Assembly (NCBI RefSeq): GCF_002860205.1
Contig: NZ_PGVB01000011.1
Coordinates: 1 to 64,000 of the forward strand
Source: Bacillus sp. T33-2
GTDB taxonomy: Bacteria; Bacillota; Bacilli; Bacillales; Cytobacillaceae
DNA: 64,000 nt
Reading direction: 5' to 3'
Part shown: positions 7,590 through 17,292 of the stretch, in pieces
How positions within the stretch are numbered: the first letter of the stretch is position 1
How the letters are laid out: every line of letters starts with the position of its first letter
Position numbers and translations under genes: made by a program
The notes under the pieces: model-generated
Seen by the model: only the letters and a program-made list of their open reading frames with translations
What the model was told of the DNA's origin: nothing
The model's database searches: none

Positions 7590-9281
7590 CTATATCTTAA
7601 ATTTCCCGACGACTTTTTGCAGATGTTCAGCAATATTGGACAGAGAATTTGCTGATGTGCTGATTTCCTCTATATTGGCCAGTTGCTCCTGGGCAGACGC
7701 TGATGTTTGCTGGGTTCCGGCAGCGGATTCCTCGGCAACTTTTGATACCATCTGGATGGATGAAACAACTTGGTCAGTGCCAATAGAAAGATTGGTGACA
7801 GAGATGGCTGCTTGTTCAATCTGGCTGACGACATCTTTGATGGAGTTAAGTATTTGTTCGAATGACTTTCCGGCGGTGCTGACGACGTCGATGCCTTCAG
7901 TCACTTCTGTCGTAGCGACTTCCATTGTTTCCACGGCCTTTTTCGTATCATCCTGGATAACACTGATTAATTGTGAAATCTGGCTTGCTGACTGGCGCGA
8001 CTGCTCGGCAAGCTTCCTGACTTCATCTGCGACCACTGCAAAGCCTTTTCCGTGTTCTCCTGCCCTGGCAGCTTCAATTGCTGCGTTAAGAGCAAGTAAA
8101 TTAGTTTGATCCGCGATGCCGGTGATGAGGTCGACAATTTTTCCGATTTCGCTGGAGCGTTCGCCTAATTCCTTTACTACTTCAGACAAGCTCGAAACAA
8201 TGCCGCTGATGGTTTCCATTTGTTTCACAAATGAGTTAATGGCAACGGTGCCTTCTTCTGCCTTCTCGAAGGCTGCTGACGTGGATGTTGCAACAGATTG
8301 GGTGCTTATTGAAATACTGTCAACACTTTCTGTCATTTGTGAAATGATTGCAGAGCTTTCTTCAACGCTTCTCACCTGATTTTCAGCACCGGCGGCCAGT
8401 TCCTGGATAGTGGTCGTAATTTGTTCCGTTGCCACTCCTGTCTGCTCAGAGCTGGCTGTCAGCTCTTCTGCTGCCGAAGCGATTTGCTCTGAGGTTTGGT
8501 TTACTTCAGTGATCAATGACTTTAAGTTGATGACCATAGAGTTGATGGCAGTTCCCAATATGCCGACCTCATCCCGTGTTTTATATTCAGTTTCAGCAAT
8601 TTGCAAGTTACCTTGTGCAACCTGGTTAGCAATCCCAGTGATGGCTCCTAAAGGTTTTACTTTGCGCAACAACACATAAAACGAAATCAGGGATGAGATT
8701 AACAGGATAATCATGCTTGCGACAGTTGTAACTAAATACAAGCCCTGCGTTTGCACAGCTTTTTTGGATTCGGCTTCAGACCATGAAGTCAATTTATTTT
8801 CAAGTTCTTTCATTGAATCTGCGATTATATCTTTTCTCGCTTCGTATTCCTCACTGTACAGTTTTTCTCTGGCGTCTGCTAAATTGCCATTGGCAGCGGC
8901 CCTCATTGCATCTTCTTCTATTTCGACAAGAATGTCCGAGTCCTGTTTTGCTGCATCGACAATGGCCAGCATTTCTTTTGGTGCCTGGAGCTTAGTAAGC
9001 TGCTCAATGGCATGTTCCCTGGTCTGGGTTTCATTTACTTCCTTCCAGTAGTTATCAAAATGCTCCTTATCGCCGTATTGGACATACGTCCTTACTTCAT
9101 TCGTCAGATAATCTGAAGCCTCCGTCAGCTGGTCCGCTAAATGGCTGAACTTTATCTGCTTGTCCACTGCTTCTGTTCTGTCAGAAATGCTTTTTGCCAG
9201 CATTCCAGCGCTTACAAAACATAGTACAGAAAATATAGTAACTACTGCTGCCAATATGACAATCATTCTGGAAATTTTCAT
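7590..9281 (-). CDS. Methyl-accepting chemotaxis protein
   Basis: A 563-residue transmembrane chemoreceptor. TM1 is at about 8-30, followed by a four-helix-bundle-type extracellular sensor of about 150 residues, TM2 at about 183-205, a HAMP linker (205-260) and a long coiled-coil signalling domain. The hairpin tip ([20 protein letters not shown], roughly 400-420) is the CheA/CheW contact and is intact. It senses an unknown ligand and relays it to CheA. It has no NWETF-like C-terminal tail. It is monocistronic with its own terminator. Chemotaxis genes are not nearby, as is usual for dispersed receptors. No convincing SigD promoter was identified in 9282-9420. Confidence 0.95.
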   Translation of the reverse strand: MKISRMIVILAAVVTIFSVLCFVSAGMLAKSISDRTEAVDKQIKFSHLADQLTEASDYLTNEVRTYVQYGDKEHFDNYWKEVNETQTREHAIEQLTKLQAPKEMLAIVDAAKQDSDILVEIEEDAMRAAANGNLADAREKLYSEEYEARKDIIADSMKELENKLTSWSEAESKKAVQTQGLYLVTTVASMIILLISSLISFYVLLRKVKPLGAITGIANQVAQGNLQIAETEYKTRDEVGILGTAINSMVINLKSLITEVNQTSEQIASAAEELTASSEQTGVATEQITTTIQELAAGAENQVRSVEESSAIISQMTESVDSISISTQSVATSTSAAFEKAEEGTVAINSFVKQMETISGIVSSLSEVVKELGERSSEIGKIVDLITGIADQTNLLALNAAIEAARAGEHGKGFAVVADEVRKLAEQSRQSASQISQLISVIQDDTKKAVETMEVATTEVTEGIDVVSTAGKSFEQILNSIKDVVSQIEQAAISVTNLSIGTDQVVSSIQMVSKVAEESAAGTQQTSASAQEQLANIEEISTSANSLSNIAEHLQKVVGKFKI

Positions 9282-9622
9282 AGCTGTGCGTCCCCTCAGA
9301 GTATTTTTTGTAGAGCTTTTCTATCCATTGCTTGTTTTATGTGGAACTTTATGCTGATATAACAACAACTCCTATCGCTTATCCAACTTTAGTAGTGTAA
9401 TAAAAATGAATAATTCGACAACCATAGACAAATTATACCAAGTTCTACACAATTTAAATAGCTTTTTATATGAATTTTCATAAATCGACATAAGCACAAA
9501 GTCCTTCTTTGATGAAAGCATAACTTCGTTGCGTACTTAAAAAACAAACACTATTCCTTTGGTAAAATTAGTTTAGAAGAGTGCGGCCTGGAGTGCACGT
9601 ATAGCCAAAGGGAGGGAATATA

Positions 9623-9721
9623 ATGTGCAATAAATTATTCAAGGTACATGCATTTTCCGACGGTGCATTGTCAGGCAATCCTGCGTGTGTGCTGATTTTA
9701 GATCAAGAATTTAGGGCCTGA
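9623..9721 (+). pseudogene. PhzF-family enzyme, 5' fragment only
   Basis: From ATG at 9623, with a GGGAGGGAATATA Shine-Dalgarno, 32 codons give a typical PhzF N-terminus: KLFKVHAFSDG then LSGNPACVLIL, the family's conserved GNPA loop. The frame stops at 9721, where the sequence passes into a GC-rich palindrome, so roughly 90 percent of the gene is missing. PhzF-like isomerases/epimerases are normally about 260-300 residues. The intact start region suggests a recent deletion. Confidence 0.75.
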
Positions 9722-9763
9722 ACCCCGGCGCATTAACTCTTCGCCGGATCGGGGGTCAGGCTC
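9714..9763. repeat. GC-rich palindrome at phzF truncation point
   Basis: GGGCCTGAACCCCGGCG (9714-9730) pairs imperfectly with CGCCGG and GGGGGTCAGGCTC (9742-9763). AGCCTGACCCC-type ends recall REP-like intergenic elements. The rest of 9764-10016 is AT-rich with no gene seen. Confidence 0.6.
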
Positions 9764-10016
9764 TGATGTTGTTATATTAGGATTATTTTCGTATTTTGAT
9801 ATTATTGGAATAGTGTTAGAATAATTTCTGGTAAAAAATGATTGACAGGATAATGTTTCAAGCACTGAACAGTTAGGAAAATAGAACAGTCACCAGCACA
9901 TATGCAGAAATGTATCAAAAAAATTACGAAAATTACACTAATTTATTTTCAGGGAAATTTTTTTTACAGGGGAGAGAGTTATTATCGTTCGTAGTGTCAG
10001 GTAGGGAGAGAGATGT

Positions 10017-11420
10017 ATGCAAAAAACGAACAGTGGAACACAACTACACCGCGGATTGGAAGAAAGGCATATCACACTGATGTCGTTAGGGGCAGCAATT
10101 GGGGTCGGCCTGTTTCTCGGTTCTGCTTCTGCGATTAAATTAGCGGGTCCGGGCATTTTGCTTGGATATGCATTCAGTGGCCTCATTATGTTTTTTATCA
10201 TGAGAGCACTTGGTGAAATGGCAATCCAAAAGCCGGTAGCAGGTTCATTCAGCAAATACGCCCGTGATTATTTAGGGCCGCTCGCCGGGTACATAACAGG
10301 ATGGAATTATTGGTTCTTGTGGGTTGTTACATGCATGGCCGAGATCACTGCGGTCGGCATTTATATGGAATACTGGTTCCCGGATGTGCCGCGCTGGATT
10401 TGGGCACTCGCTGCACTGGTGGTCATGACGGCAGTTAATTTCCTGGCAGTAAAAGCTTATGGAGAGCTTGAATTTTGGTTCGCCCTCATTAAAATTGTCA
10501 CTATTGTCGCGATGATTATTGTTGGCCTGGGCATGATTGTGTTCGGAATTGGAAATGGCGGAATCGCTACCGGCATTCATAACCTGTGGAACAACGGCGG
10601 GTTTTTCCCAAATGGAATGCACGGTGTGTTAATGTCCTTGCAAATGGTCATGTTTGCGTATCTCGGCATTGAGATGATTGGTGTGACAGCCGGGGAAGTA
10701 AAAAATCCTGAGAAATCATTATCGAAAGCGATTGATTCAGTGTTCTGGCGCATATTGATTTTTTATGTCGGCGCATTGTTTGTCATTATGTCGATTTATC
10801 CATGGGAGGAGATAGGCACAAAAGGCAGCCCATTTGTGCTTACTTTTGAGCAAATTGGCATACCCGCTGCTGCCGGCATCATTAATTTTGTTGTCCTGAC
10901 TGCCGCGCTTTCCTCATGCAACAGCGGCATTTTCAGCACGGGACGGATGCTGTACAACCTGGCTGAGCACGGGGAAGCATCAGGGAATTTCGGCAAGTTG
11001 ACAAGAACGGGCGTTCCCGGAGCAGCGGTGTTGGCCTCTGCAGGTGCACTTTTGATTGGAGTAATACTAAATTATATTGTTCCTGCCAAAGTTTTCACGT
11101 GGGTAACAAGCATTGCCACATTTGGGGCCATCTGGACATGGGGCGTTATTTTATTATCCCAGATCCGGTACCGGAAGAGCTTAAATCCGGAAGACCAGAG
11201 GCAGCTAAAATATATAGTGCCTTTGTTCCCTGTGACTTCCTATATTTCACTCGCATTTTTAGCATTTGTGATCGGGCTGATGGCTTATGGGGAAGAAACA
11301 AGGATTGCCGTAATCGTTGGTCCGCTCTGGCTCGGGTTTCTCATCATTTGCTATTTTCTAAAAGGACTGCATAAACGAAATAACTCACAAGCCATGTCAG
11401 GTAAAAAGTTGGCTGACTGA
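10017..11420 (+). CDS. Amino acid permease, APC superfamily
   Basis: A 467-residue permease with about 12 membrane helices. The N-terminal soluble segment LHRGLEERHITLMSLGAAIG, followed by VGLFLGSA, is the hallmark of the proline/histidine/aromatic (AAT) group of APC symporters. The TM1 glycine-rich unwound segment (GAAIGVGLFLGS) and TM6 region (FAYLGIEMIGVTAGE) that form the substrate site are present. The sequence resembles ProY/HutM/YbgF-type carriers, but substrate cannot be assigned. It is monocistronic. The Shine-Dalgarno is GGGAGAG and a terminator follows at 11435. It lies just downstream of the truncated phzF. Confidence 0.9.
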   Translation: MQKTNSGTQLHRGLEERHITLMSLGAAIGVGLFLGSASAIKLAGPGILLGYAFSGLIMFFIMRALGEMAIQKPVAGSFSKYARDYLGPLAGYITGWNYWFLWVVTCMAEITAVGIYMEYWFPDVPRWIWALAALVVMTAVNFLAVKAYGELEFWFALIKIVTIVAMIIVGLGMIVFGIGNGGIATGIHNLWNNGGFFPNGMHGVLMSLQMVMFAYLGIEMIGVTAGEVKNPEKSLSKAIDSVFWRILIFYVGALFVIMSIYPWEEIGTKGSPFVLTFEQIGIPAAAGIINFVVLTAALSSCNSGIFSTGRMLYNLAEHGEASGNFGKLTRTGVPGAAVLASAGALLIGVILNYIVPAKVFTWVTSIATFGAIWTWGVILLSQIRYRKSLNPEDQRQLKYIVPLFPVTSYISLAFLAFVIGLMAYGEETRIAVIVGPLWLGFLIICYFLKGLHKRNNSQAMSGKKLAD

Positions 11421-11434
11421 AAACGAAAGTAGAC

Positions 11435-11465
11435 ACCGGAGACAAATGATATCTCCGGTATTTTT
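11435..11465 (+). terminator. Intrinsic terminator after permease
   Basis: ACCGGAGA (11435-11442) pairs with TCTCCGGT (11452-11459), followed by ATTTTTA. Confidence 0.85.
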
Positions 11466-11581
11466 ATGCGTAAACAGCATAGTACCTTAGGATTAGTTTC
11501 TGAATAATACTGGAAAAGCTCCACTGCCTATAATAAGATGGTATTAGGTTTACATTTTATAAGGCAAAAAGGGTGATCTTT

Positions 11582-12196
11582 TTGAGCTCAGAGCAACATT
11601 TAGGTTTGCTTGTTGACGTGGAAACGACCGGTTTAGGCCCTGATAGAGATGAGATAATAGAGCTCGCTTTAAAGCTGTTTGCATTTCGCAGGGAAACAGG
11701 TGAAATATTGGATATAATAGATGAAGATTCATTTTTGCGGGAGCCATTATCAAAGTCTGCGCAAAATAATTATGACAGTGCGTTCAGAATACATGGGATT
11801 CCTTACAATTTAGTGAGGGGAAAAAGCTTTTATGATGTAAAAATTAAAACGTATTTTTCTAGGGCGGAAGCTGTGTTTGCCCACAATGCTTCATTTGACC
11901 GGAGCTTTTTGTACCGGATGTATCCTGAGGTCAATGACCTTAAGTGGTACTGCACGATGAGAAACGTCCAATGGAAAAACTACGGCTTTCCAAACAGTAA
12001 GCTGCTTACTCTCCTGAAGTCCCATGACATAACTGATTACCAGTCCCACCGGGCGTTGGACGATATTACATATTTAATGGAACTGCTCAAAAAGCCCAGC
12101 CCGAACGGCAACCTGTATCTCAGGGAAGTCCTTGAATACGGTCCAATGCGCCGATACCAGCCTGCCGCAACAACAACAAAAAGCATGTACCTATAA
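11582..12196 (+). CDS. DnaQ-like 3'-5' exonuclease
   Basis: TTG at 11582 is chosen because AAAGGGTGA lies directly upstream; an in-frame GTG at 11573 lacks a spaced Shine-Dalgarno. The product (204 residues) shows the DEDD exonuclease motifs: ExoI DVETTGLGPDRDEIIEL near residue 13, ExoII HNASFDRSFL in the middle, and ExoIII HRALDDITYL (HxAxxD). That is the DEDDh layout of the PolIII epsilon group. No polymerase domain is attached. It probably trims DNA or RNA ends in repair. It is monocistronic, with a TATAAT box about 50 bp upstream and a terminator downstream. A second such enzyme is encoded at 42985. Confidence 0.85.
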   Translation: MSSEQHLGLLVDVETTGLGPDRDEIIELALKLFAFRRETGEILDIIDEDSFLREPLSKSAQNNYDSAFRIHGIPYNLVRGKSFYDVKIKTYFSRAEAVFAHNASFDRSFLYRMYPEVNDLKWYCTMRNVQWKNYGFPNSKLLTLLKSHDITDYQSHRALDDITYLMELLKKPSPNGNLYLREVLEYGPMRRYQPAATTTKSMYL

Positions 12197-12220
12197 CTTG
12201 AAGAAGCTTTGGACACAAGA

Positions 12221-12248
12221 ACACCTGCTAAAATCTGCAGGTGTTTTT
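12221..12248 (+). terminator. Intrinsic terminator after exonuclease
   Basis: ACACCTGC (12221-12228) pairs with GCAGGTGT (12237-12244), followed by TTTT. Confidence 0.8.
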
Positions 12249-12258
12249 GATCTCCAAA

Positions 12259-12723
12259 TCATCCATTCTGTTGTTCGCCGCCATCAGGAAACGAAACCCC
12301 TATTGAGCGCGAAGCTTCTTTTGCTTGTTCTAAATAGGATTCCGCTTGTTGTTGCCATCTGATGATCAATTGAATAAATGGTTTAAATTCAGTGTCCGCA
12401 TTTTCGTACATGACTGCTAATCCTTCACGCACCTGTTGATCCTGGGCTGAGGCATTTATTATACAGGCCGCCAATGTTTCAACAACAGATTGTCGTTGCT
12501 CCCCGTTTTTCAGCCTTTGAGCTGACCCTGTTGCTGTAACGCGATGATACGATGCAGGGACTAAATGATTATGCATTTCCCGATTGCCTTGCAGGTTTTG
12601 GGTTTGTGGTATATGGAAAAGTTCACTGCTCATCGCACACACCATTTCTTCAGCAAACAAACTTTGCCTCAACAAAGATAACACATTGTCCCAGCTTACT
12701 CGATAAAAATAATACGGATACAA
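12259..12723 (-). CDS. Hypothetical helical protein, 154 residues
   Basis: A TTG start at 12723 is supported by AAGGAGTGG six bases upstream. The N-terminus is aromatic (YPYYFYRVSWDNVL). The rest is predicted to be alpha-helical and Gln/Glu-rich, with helices such as VVETLAACIINASAQDQQ and FIQLIIRWQQQAESYLEQAK. There is no signal peptide or membrane helix. I do not recognise the family. The Tyr-rich start and small helical body are reminiscent of spore-associated proteins, but this is only an impression. It converges with the exonuclease gene. Confidence 0.6.
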   Translation of the reverse strand: MYPYYFYRVSWDNVLSLLRQSLFAEEMVCAMSSELFHIPQTQNLQGNREMHNHLVPASYHRVTATGSAQRLKNGEQRQSVVETLAACIINASAQDQQVREGLAVMYENADTEFKPFIQLIIRWQQQAESYLEQAKEASRSIGVSFPDGGEQQNG

Positions 12724-12913
12724 AGATAACCACTCCTTGCCTGAGCTAATCAGAAGATTTCTATTTTATATTTATGATTGAGAATCCAAACTGATGAAAT
12801 AATATTGCACCGGCAATTTGTAAAGTTTTTGTAAAATTATACAGAATAAAGGGAATATACCGAATTTTGTAGAAATATAAATATAATGTTGAAGTTTAAA
12901 AGGAGGGGAAACG

Positions 12914-14233
12914 TTGAGGGTTATTGTGTCATTTTTTAATCGGGTAATGCAGCGATATTTACCCGATCCGTTTCTATTTGTCATAATCCTGACACTTGTG
13001 GTTTTTCTGCTTGGACTCATTTTCACCGATAATGGCCCATACCAAATGATCCAGCATTGGGGCGGTGGATTCTGGGGCTTGCTGACATTTACTATGCAGA
13101 TGGTGCTTGTTCTGGTCACGGGGCATGTACTGGCCAGCAGTGCGATTTTTAAAAGGGGGCTGGGGGCCCTTGCAGGGCTTGCCAAATCACCAGGCCAGGC
13201 AATTATGTTTGTGACGCTGGTTGCTTTAATAGCAAGTTTAATCAACTGGGGATTCGGCCTTGTGATAGGCGCGTTGTTTGCGAAAGAGCTTGCTAAAAAA
13301 GTCGAAAATGTAGATTATAGGCTGTTGATTGCAAGCGCATACACCGGGTTTGTTGTTTGGCACGGGGGAATTTCCGGATCCATACCGCTCACGATTGCTA
13401 CAAAGGGCCACTTTGCGGAAAACATGATTGGTATCATTCCCACTGAACATACCATTTTTGCGACGTTTAATGTTGTGATTGTACTGGCAATCGTAATCGT
13501 CCTGCCTATCATAAACAGGATGATGATGCCCTCAAAGGAACAAACGGTAACCGTTGATCCCGTTCTTCTCCAGGATGATGTGCAGGCAGCAACATTAGAA
13601 TCCCAAGTCAGCACGCCTGCTGACAGACTTGAAAACAGTCGGATCGTTTCCTTGGTAACCGCGTTATTAGGCTTTGTGTTTCTATTCTATTATTTTGAAA
13701 GTAATGGATTCCGATTAAATTTAGATATCGTAAATTTCCTGTTTCTGTTCCTGGGAATCCTGTTCCATGGAACACCTAAACAATTCCTGGCTGCAGTGGC
13801 AAATGCGGTAAAAGGGGCAAGCGGGATCATCATCCAGTTCCCTTTTTATGCGGGGATCATGGGAATGATGACAACCTCGGGACTTGCAACCGTAGTATCA
13901 GAGGCCTTCGTTTCCATATCCAATGAGTTCACCTTTCATTTCCTGACATTCATCAGCGCAGGGATCATCAACATTTTTGTGCCTTCTGGAGGAGGACAGT
14001 GGGCAGTCCAGGCACCAGTAATGCTTGAGGCAGCTAAGGCTATGGATGTCTCCATACCGAAAACCGCCATGGCTGTCGCATGGGGCGACGCATGGACAAA
14101 CCTCATTCAGCCGTTTTGGGCGCTCCCAGCCCTGGCAATAGCAGGATTGAAGGCAAGAGACATTATGGGGTATTGCGTCCTGGCACTGGTCGTAACCGGA
14201 ACCATTATATCGCTTGGTTTTCTAGTTTTGTAG
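12914..14233 (+). CDS. Short-chain fatty acid transporter, AtoE family
   Basis: A 439-residue, very hydrophobic protein of about 11-12 helices. It starts at TTG with AGGAGGGG five bases upstream. It matches the AtoE/TIGR00366 family: RVMQRYLPDPFLFVIILTL at the N-terminus, a conserved HWGGGFWGLL loop, and FVPSGGGQWAVQAPV in the second half, where re-entrant glycine-rich loops form the substrate path. Family members import acetoacetate, butyrate and similar anions. No ato or fatty-acid genes adjoin it. A terminator lies at 14251. Confidence 0.9.
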   Translation: MRVIVSFFNRVMQRYLPDPFLFVIILTLVVFLLGLIFTDNGPYQMIQHWGGGFWGLLTFTMQMVLVLVTGHVLASSAIFKRGLGALAGLAKSPGQAIMFVTLVALIASLINWGFGLVIGALFAKELAKKVENVDYRLLIASAYTGFVVWHGGISGSIPLTIATKGHFAENMIGIIPTEHTIFATFNVVIVLAIVIVLPIINRMMMPSKEQTVTVDPVLLQDDVQAATLESQVSTPADRLENSRIVSLVTALLGFVFLFYYFESNGFRLNLDIVNFLFLFLGILFHGTPKQFLAAVANAVKGASGIIIQFPFYAGIMGMMTTSGLATVVSEAFVSISNEFTFHFLTFISAGIINIFVPSGGGQWAVQAPVMLEAAKAMDVSIPKTAMAVAWGDAWTNLIQPFWALPALAIAGLKARDIMGYCVLALVVTGTIISLGFLVL

Positions 14234-14250
14234 AATTTCCGTCAAGATCA

Positions 14251-14276
14251 AAAGAGCTGTTTGGCAGCTCTTTTAT
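14251..14276 (+). terminator. Intrinsic terminator after fatty acid transporter
   Basis: AAAGAGCTG pairs with CAGCTCTTT, followed by TATGTTTT. Confidence 0.8.
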
Positions 14277-14337
14277 GTTTTCAGTTACACTTGTGGTTGA
14301 ATACATATAATCACCTGCATCTTACAGTTAAATACAT

Positions 14338-14775
14338 GGAAAAACGGAGGATGGAAGATTTGCAAGCTGATGGTATTTTAAAAAGGGAGATCCCTGGCTT
14401 TATTCAGCAGTATATCTACAATGCCTTTGGTGGATTGTCATAGAGGATATTCCGCACCTGTTTCCGCAATCCCGCTGGAAAGCTGACAGGCAGCAACTGG
14501 AACTTCTTTTTAAGCTGCACTTAAGTACCTGGGGAACGGATATAAATATCACAGACCCATATATCCCTGCGTGGCCCGGGGAGCCGACGGGAAAGGCGCT
14601 AGAAATATTGCCGGCAGGTTTAGCGCATTCTCTGGCCAGATTGCAGGCACAGGCTCACAGTTTATTTGCACCATTATGCTGTATTTCGGGTGACCCTAAT
14701 CCAACAAACTGGGGACTACGAGATAACGGCGAGATCGTTCTTTTTGATTTTGAGCGGATAGGCTACGCAATTAAA
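14338..14775 (+). pseudogene. Broken aminoglycoside phosphotransferase-like gene
   Basis: Reading begins at 14338 (frame MEKRRMEDL...) and shifts frame near 14430, after which the sense continues as WIVIEDIPHLFPQSRW. The catalytic signature survives as ISGDPNPTNWGLRDNG and VLFDFERIGY, corresponding to the Brenner and DFG-like motifs of the APH/choline kinase fold. The start region is short, a frameshift is present, and the 3' end degenerates after ERIGY before meeting the convergent gene at 14780. It is not a copy of that neighbour; the motifs differ. Confidence 0.75.
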
Positions 14776-14779
14776 GGTT

Positions 14780-15667
14780 TTACCCGTGTTCTTGAAGCCT
14801 TTTCAACTTTAACATTCCTGAATCAAGGTCCACCTTCAAACCATTCCTGATACAATACAGCCACTCATGAAATACTGGCTGCAATCCATAAAAACTTTGG
14901 ACTCGTCCAAAAAGAGAGCTGCTTGGCTCAGAGCCACCATAATAGGATAAAACTTTTTGGGTAAACGCTGGCCCGAAGTCCCAGTAAAATCCGGCGAAAT
15001 CAAAGGCAGGATCACCGATTTGGGCGTCTGTGAAATCAATGACGCCAGACAGTTTATTTTCATTTGTGTTGTAAATGATATTGGCGCCGGTCAGGTCACC
15101 ATGAATGGGACGGTTGTCAATAGTCTGTGCTGAAATCGAAGCAAAATAATCTTCAAATATACGGTCCATATCCAGCTGGTGGGACGCACTAAGAAAGGGA
15201 TAAATCTCATCCTTGATTGATAAATGAAATTCACTCCAGTAAGTTTTCGTGTGTATGGTCGATAAACCAGCCATTTGTGCATCACTGGAATCAATGCTGT
15301 GTAATTTGCTCAGGAAGTCAGCAAGAAGTTTAGCAGCTTCATCGGTATCGAACTTTCCGAAATGATCAGCTGTTAGCGGATTCCCTGGAATATATTCGTG
15401 ATAAGTGCATATCAGCTTTTCCTGGTCAGCATTTATAAGTTTATAAACAGGCAATGCAATCACTGGTGTTTTCTCGCTCAAGATGTCCAACAGCAGTTTT
15501 TCGGTTATCAGCTTTTTTGCAATCTCCTCGTTTTTTGGGAATCGAAAGACTAACTCATCGTTTATGATGACAATGTCGTTATCCCATCCCTGTTGGTTTT
15601 GCTTTATGTCATTGATCTGAAGATGAGGCAGGGCTTGCAATATTGAATTTAGCTTTTCATTTTTCAT
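14780..15667 (-). CDS. Aminoglycoside phosphotransferase (APH) family protein
   Basis: A 295-residue soluble kinase-fold protein. The N-lobe has DIVIINDELVFRFPK with the ATP-binding Lys in context. The C-lobe has the catalytic RPIHGDLTGANIIY loop (Asp in HGD, Asn in the metal site) and VIDFTDAQIGDPAFD as the metal-binding DFG equivalent. All key residues are present, so it is probably active. The substrate may be an aminoglycoside, macrolide or ordinary metabolite; chromosomal Bacillus members are mostly uncharacterised. The Shine-Dalgarno is GGGGGAT. It is monocistronic and overlaps the decayed APH-like sequence at its 3' end. Confidence 0.85.
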   Translation of the reverse strand: MKNEKLNSILQALPHLQINDIKQNQQGWDNDIVIINDELVFRFPKNEEIAKKLITEKLLLDILSEKTPVIALPVYKLINADQEKLICTYHEYIPGNPLTADHFGKFDTDEAAKLLADFLSKLHSIDSSDAQMAGLSTIHTKTYWSEFHLSIKDEIYPFLSASHQLDMDRIFEDYFASISAQTIDNRPIHGDLTGANIIYNTNENKLSGVIDFTDAQIGDPAFDFAGFYWDFGPAFTQKVLSYYGGSEPSSSLFGRVQSFYGLQPVFHEWLYCIRNGLKVDLDSGMLKLKRLQEHG

Positions 15668-15773
15668 ACTCTATCCCCCGCGATCACTAATCAATTAAAT
15701 TTTAACACTTTCATGAAGCCAATAAAAAGAGCCGCTTCCTGCGACTCCTTCAAAGTGCTATGTGCATGTGTTA

Positions 15774-16202
15774 TTAGAATACACGATAGACAGCTTCACA
15801 TTCTTCGGCTGTCGGCTCATAAAAACAGTGCAACTTATAACGTCCTACTAACGGCTGATTGTACCATGTGGGCGGGCAATCAGCGGGCGGCCTGAAATAC
15901 CATAAACTGAACCGGGCGGGCCACCGATATTCTCCTCCAACAACCCTCCTTGCAAGCCGTCTTTCTCTTTCACGTGGTCTTTGATAAAAATAACCATGTA
16001 TTACAGCTTCAAATGCATGCGGCTGATAAACCATTTGTCTAATGGTACGTATATTTTCAAAATCAGAACAATTTGCTCTTACCCGGTTAATTCCAACATT
16101 CCCAACGAGCAGCATGCCTGGTTCCCCTTCACCCTCGGCCTCTGCCCTGAGCAATCTTGCCAACAAATCAATGTCTTCTGATGTAGCCTTAACAACTGCC
16201 AT
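15774..16202 (-). CDS. cwlJ: Spore cortex-lytic cell wall hydrolase CwlJ
   Basis: 142 residues, the length I recall for B. subtilis CwlJ, and wholly a SleB-type hydrolase_2 domain with no signal peptide. The catalytic Glu lies in LLARLLRAEAEGEGEPGM, followed by VGNVGINRV and a C-terminal WYNQPLVGRYKLHCFY stretch that is strongly conserved in CwlJ. It degrades muramic-lactam cortex during germination. In B. subtilis CwlJ needs GerQ; no gerQ is adjacent here. Instead a DUF3231 gene lies about 150 bp upstream on the same strand. The Shine-Dalgarno is TGGAGGTGATG. Confidence 0.9.
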   Translation of the reverse strand: MAVVKATSEDIDLLARLLRAEAEGEGEPGMLLVGNVGINRVRANCSDFENIRTIRQMVYQPHAFEAVIHGYFYQRPRERERRLARRVVGGEYRWPARFSLWYFRPPADCPPTWYNQPLVGRYKLHCFYEPTAEECEAVYRVF

Positions 16203-16353
16203 AACATCACCTCCATTTTATGCTTCATCCTTATCATATTCTTCTCTCTATGGACGATGACCACAAAATTGAGTCAAAGCCTTGCCACGCTTGCCTTAAA
16301 ATGGCGCATCGGTACTCTAAGCCAGCGGGCCGCAGAAAAAATGCCGGATAGTG

Positions 16354-16902
16354 TTATCTATCCGGCAATCCAGGTGGATTATAGTAAGGCGGCACACGGA
16401 TCCACCCTCTTCGGCGCATTAAAGTTTTCACTGAAGCACCAAATGTTAACAATTCGGCCTGAAATTCCACAAACATGAGTCCTATATCTGTCCTGACCGC
16501 CTGTGACTGGCTACTGGCGCACATGACATTCATATAGGCCACCTTGGCCGAAATACCATTAGCAATCTCATCATCGGTCATTTTCACACCAAGGGGAATC
16601 TCCTGAGGATTGCTTCTCGGTTTATCAGCAGGCATTGAAGGAAGAGGGATCCCTTCCTGTTTCATGAATTCTTCAAGCCGTTTAACCTGTGAACCGCACG
16701 TTTTTACACCATCTGCCAACATTTCTAGCAGATCATCATCTGTCGTGGTATTCAGCGCTTGTTGTTCGTAGTGAAGCGCTTCAGACATTGCTGTAAAATA
16801 GAGCCAGCACGAAGTAACCTCGCCTGTGTGAAGTGGTGACTTTGGTTCGTTGTCGATAAGGGTTCTCAAAGTATTGATTAATGCTTCAAATACATTGGCC
16901 AA
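16354..16902 (-). CDS. DUF3231 family protein
   Basis: The family match is clear over LHTGEVTSCWLYFTAMSEAL, then KRLEEFMKQEGIPLP and a mid-protein DDEIANGISAKVAYMNV stretch; the C-terminus RRRGWIRVPPYYNPP is also typical. DUF3231 proteins are four-helix, ferritin-like domains common in spore formers. Their function is unknown, with CotF-like coat proteins as possible relatives. The frame opens at GTG 16911, but GAGGTGA sits correctly spaced for TTG at 16902, so I prefer that start (182 residues). It is a full single domain without Cys pairs. It neighbours cwlJ, consistent with spore expression. Confidence 0.8.
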   Translation of the reverse strand: MANVFEALINTLRTLIDNEPKSPLHTGEVTSCWLYFTAMSEALHYEQQALNTTTDDDLLEMLADGVKTCGSQVKRLEEFMKQEGIPLPSMPADKPRSNPQEIPLGVKMTDDEIANGISAKVAYMNVMCASSQSQAVRTDIGLMFVEFQAELLTFGASVKTLMRRRGWIRVPPYYNPPGLPDR

Positions 16903-16950
16903 CTTCTTCACCTCGAATTTTTGTACATATTGACTTAGTTTGTTAATTAA

Positions 16951-17121
16951 CGAAACTGTTTATTCGTTCAGGAACCGCCATGGGATGTGTACCAACAAGG
17001 ATCAGCAAATGTAGCCCTGTTCTTAGTAGATAGAAATGATAATCCTACAATAGCTGCATTCAATGCCGCAATATATAAGCGAGATAAATCGACGCATTCT
17101 TCATACGACCAGCTCCCCTGA
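16951..17121 (+). pseudogene. Open frame remnant without start codon
   Basis: Fifty-six codons are open from 16951 to TGA at 17119. They encode a protein-like sequence (EPPWDVYQQGSANVALFLVD, then a basic tail) with no ATG, GTG or TTG at a plausible start and no Shine-Dalgarno. It looks like the C-terminal fragment of a deleted gene. I do not recognise the family. The rest of 16912-17292 holds only the promoter below. Confidence 0.35.
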
Positions 17122-17262
17122 TTGATATTTCTATATTAACGGGCCCAGTATGTTGACAAATCAGAATTCTCGCCGGACAGTTCTACAACTTTAGGTTGAA
17201 AAATTTTCCATAACTCTCGCATGTGAAACATTCATTTGCGACAAAAGTACTTATGTTTGTGG

Positions 17263-17268
17263 TATAAT
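17263..17268 (+). promoter_or_regulatory. Extended -10 promoter (TGGTATAAT)
   Basis: TATAAT at 17263 with TG two bases upstream fits an extended -10 SigA promoter. No good -35 lies 17 bp upstream. Transcription would begin about 17275, just before the GAGAGGAG Shine-Dalgarno of the small gene at 17293. Confidence 0.6.
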
Positions 17269-17292
17269 TTTACAGAGAGGAGATGGCTGATC

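Noticed and set aside
7636-8109. 157-residue frame antisense to the chemoreceptor
   Set aside because: Mirror of the regular coiled-coil codons; no Shine-Dalgarno and no family features.
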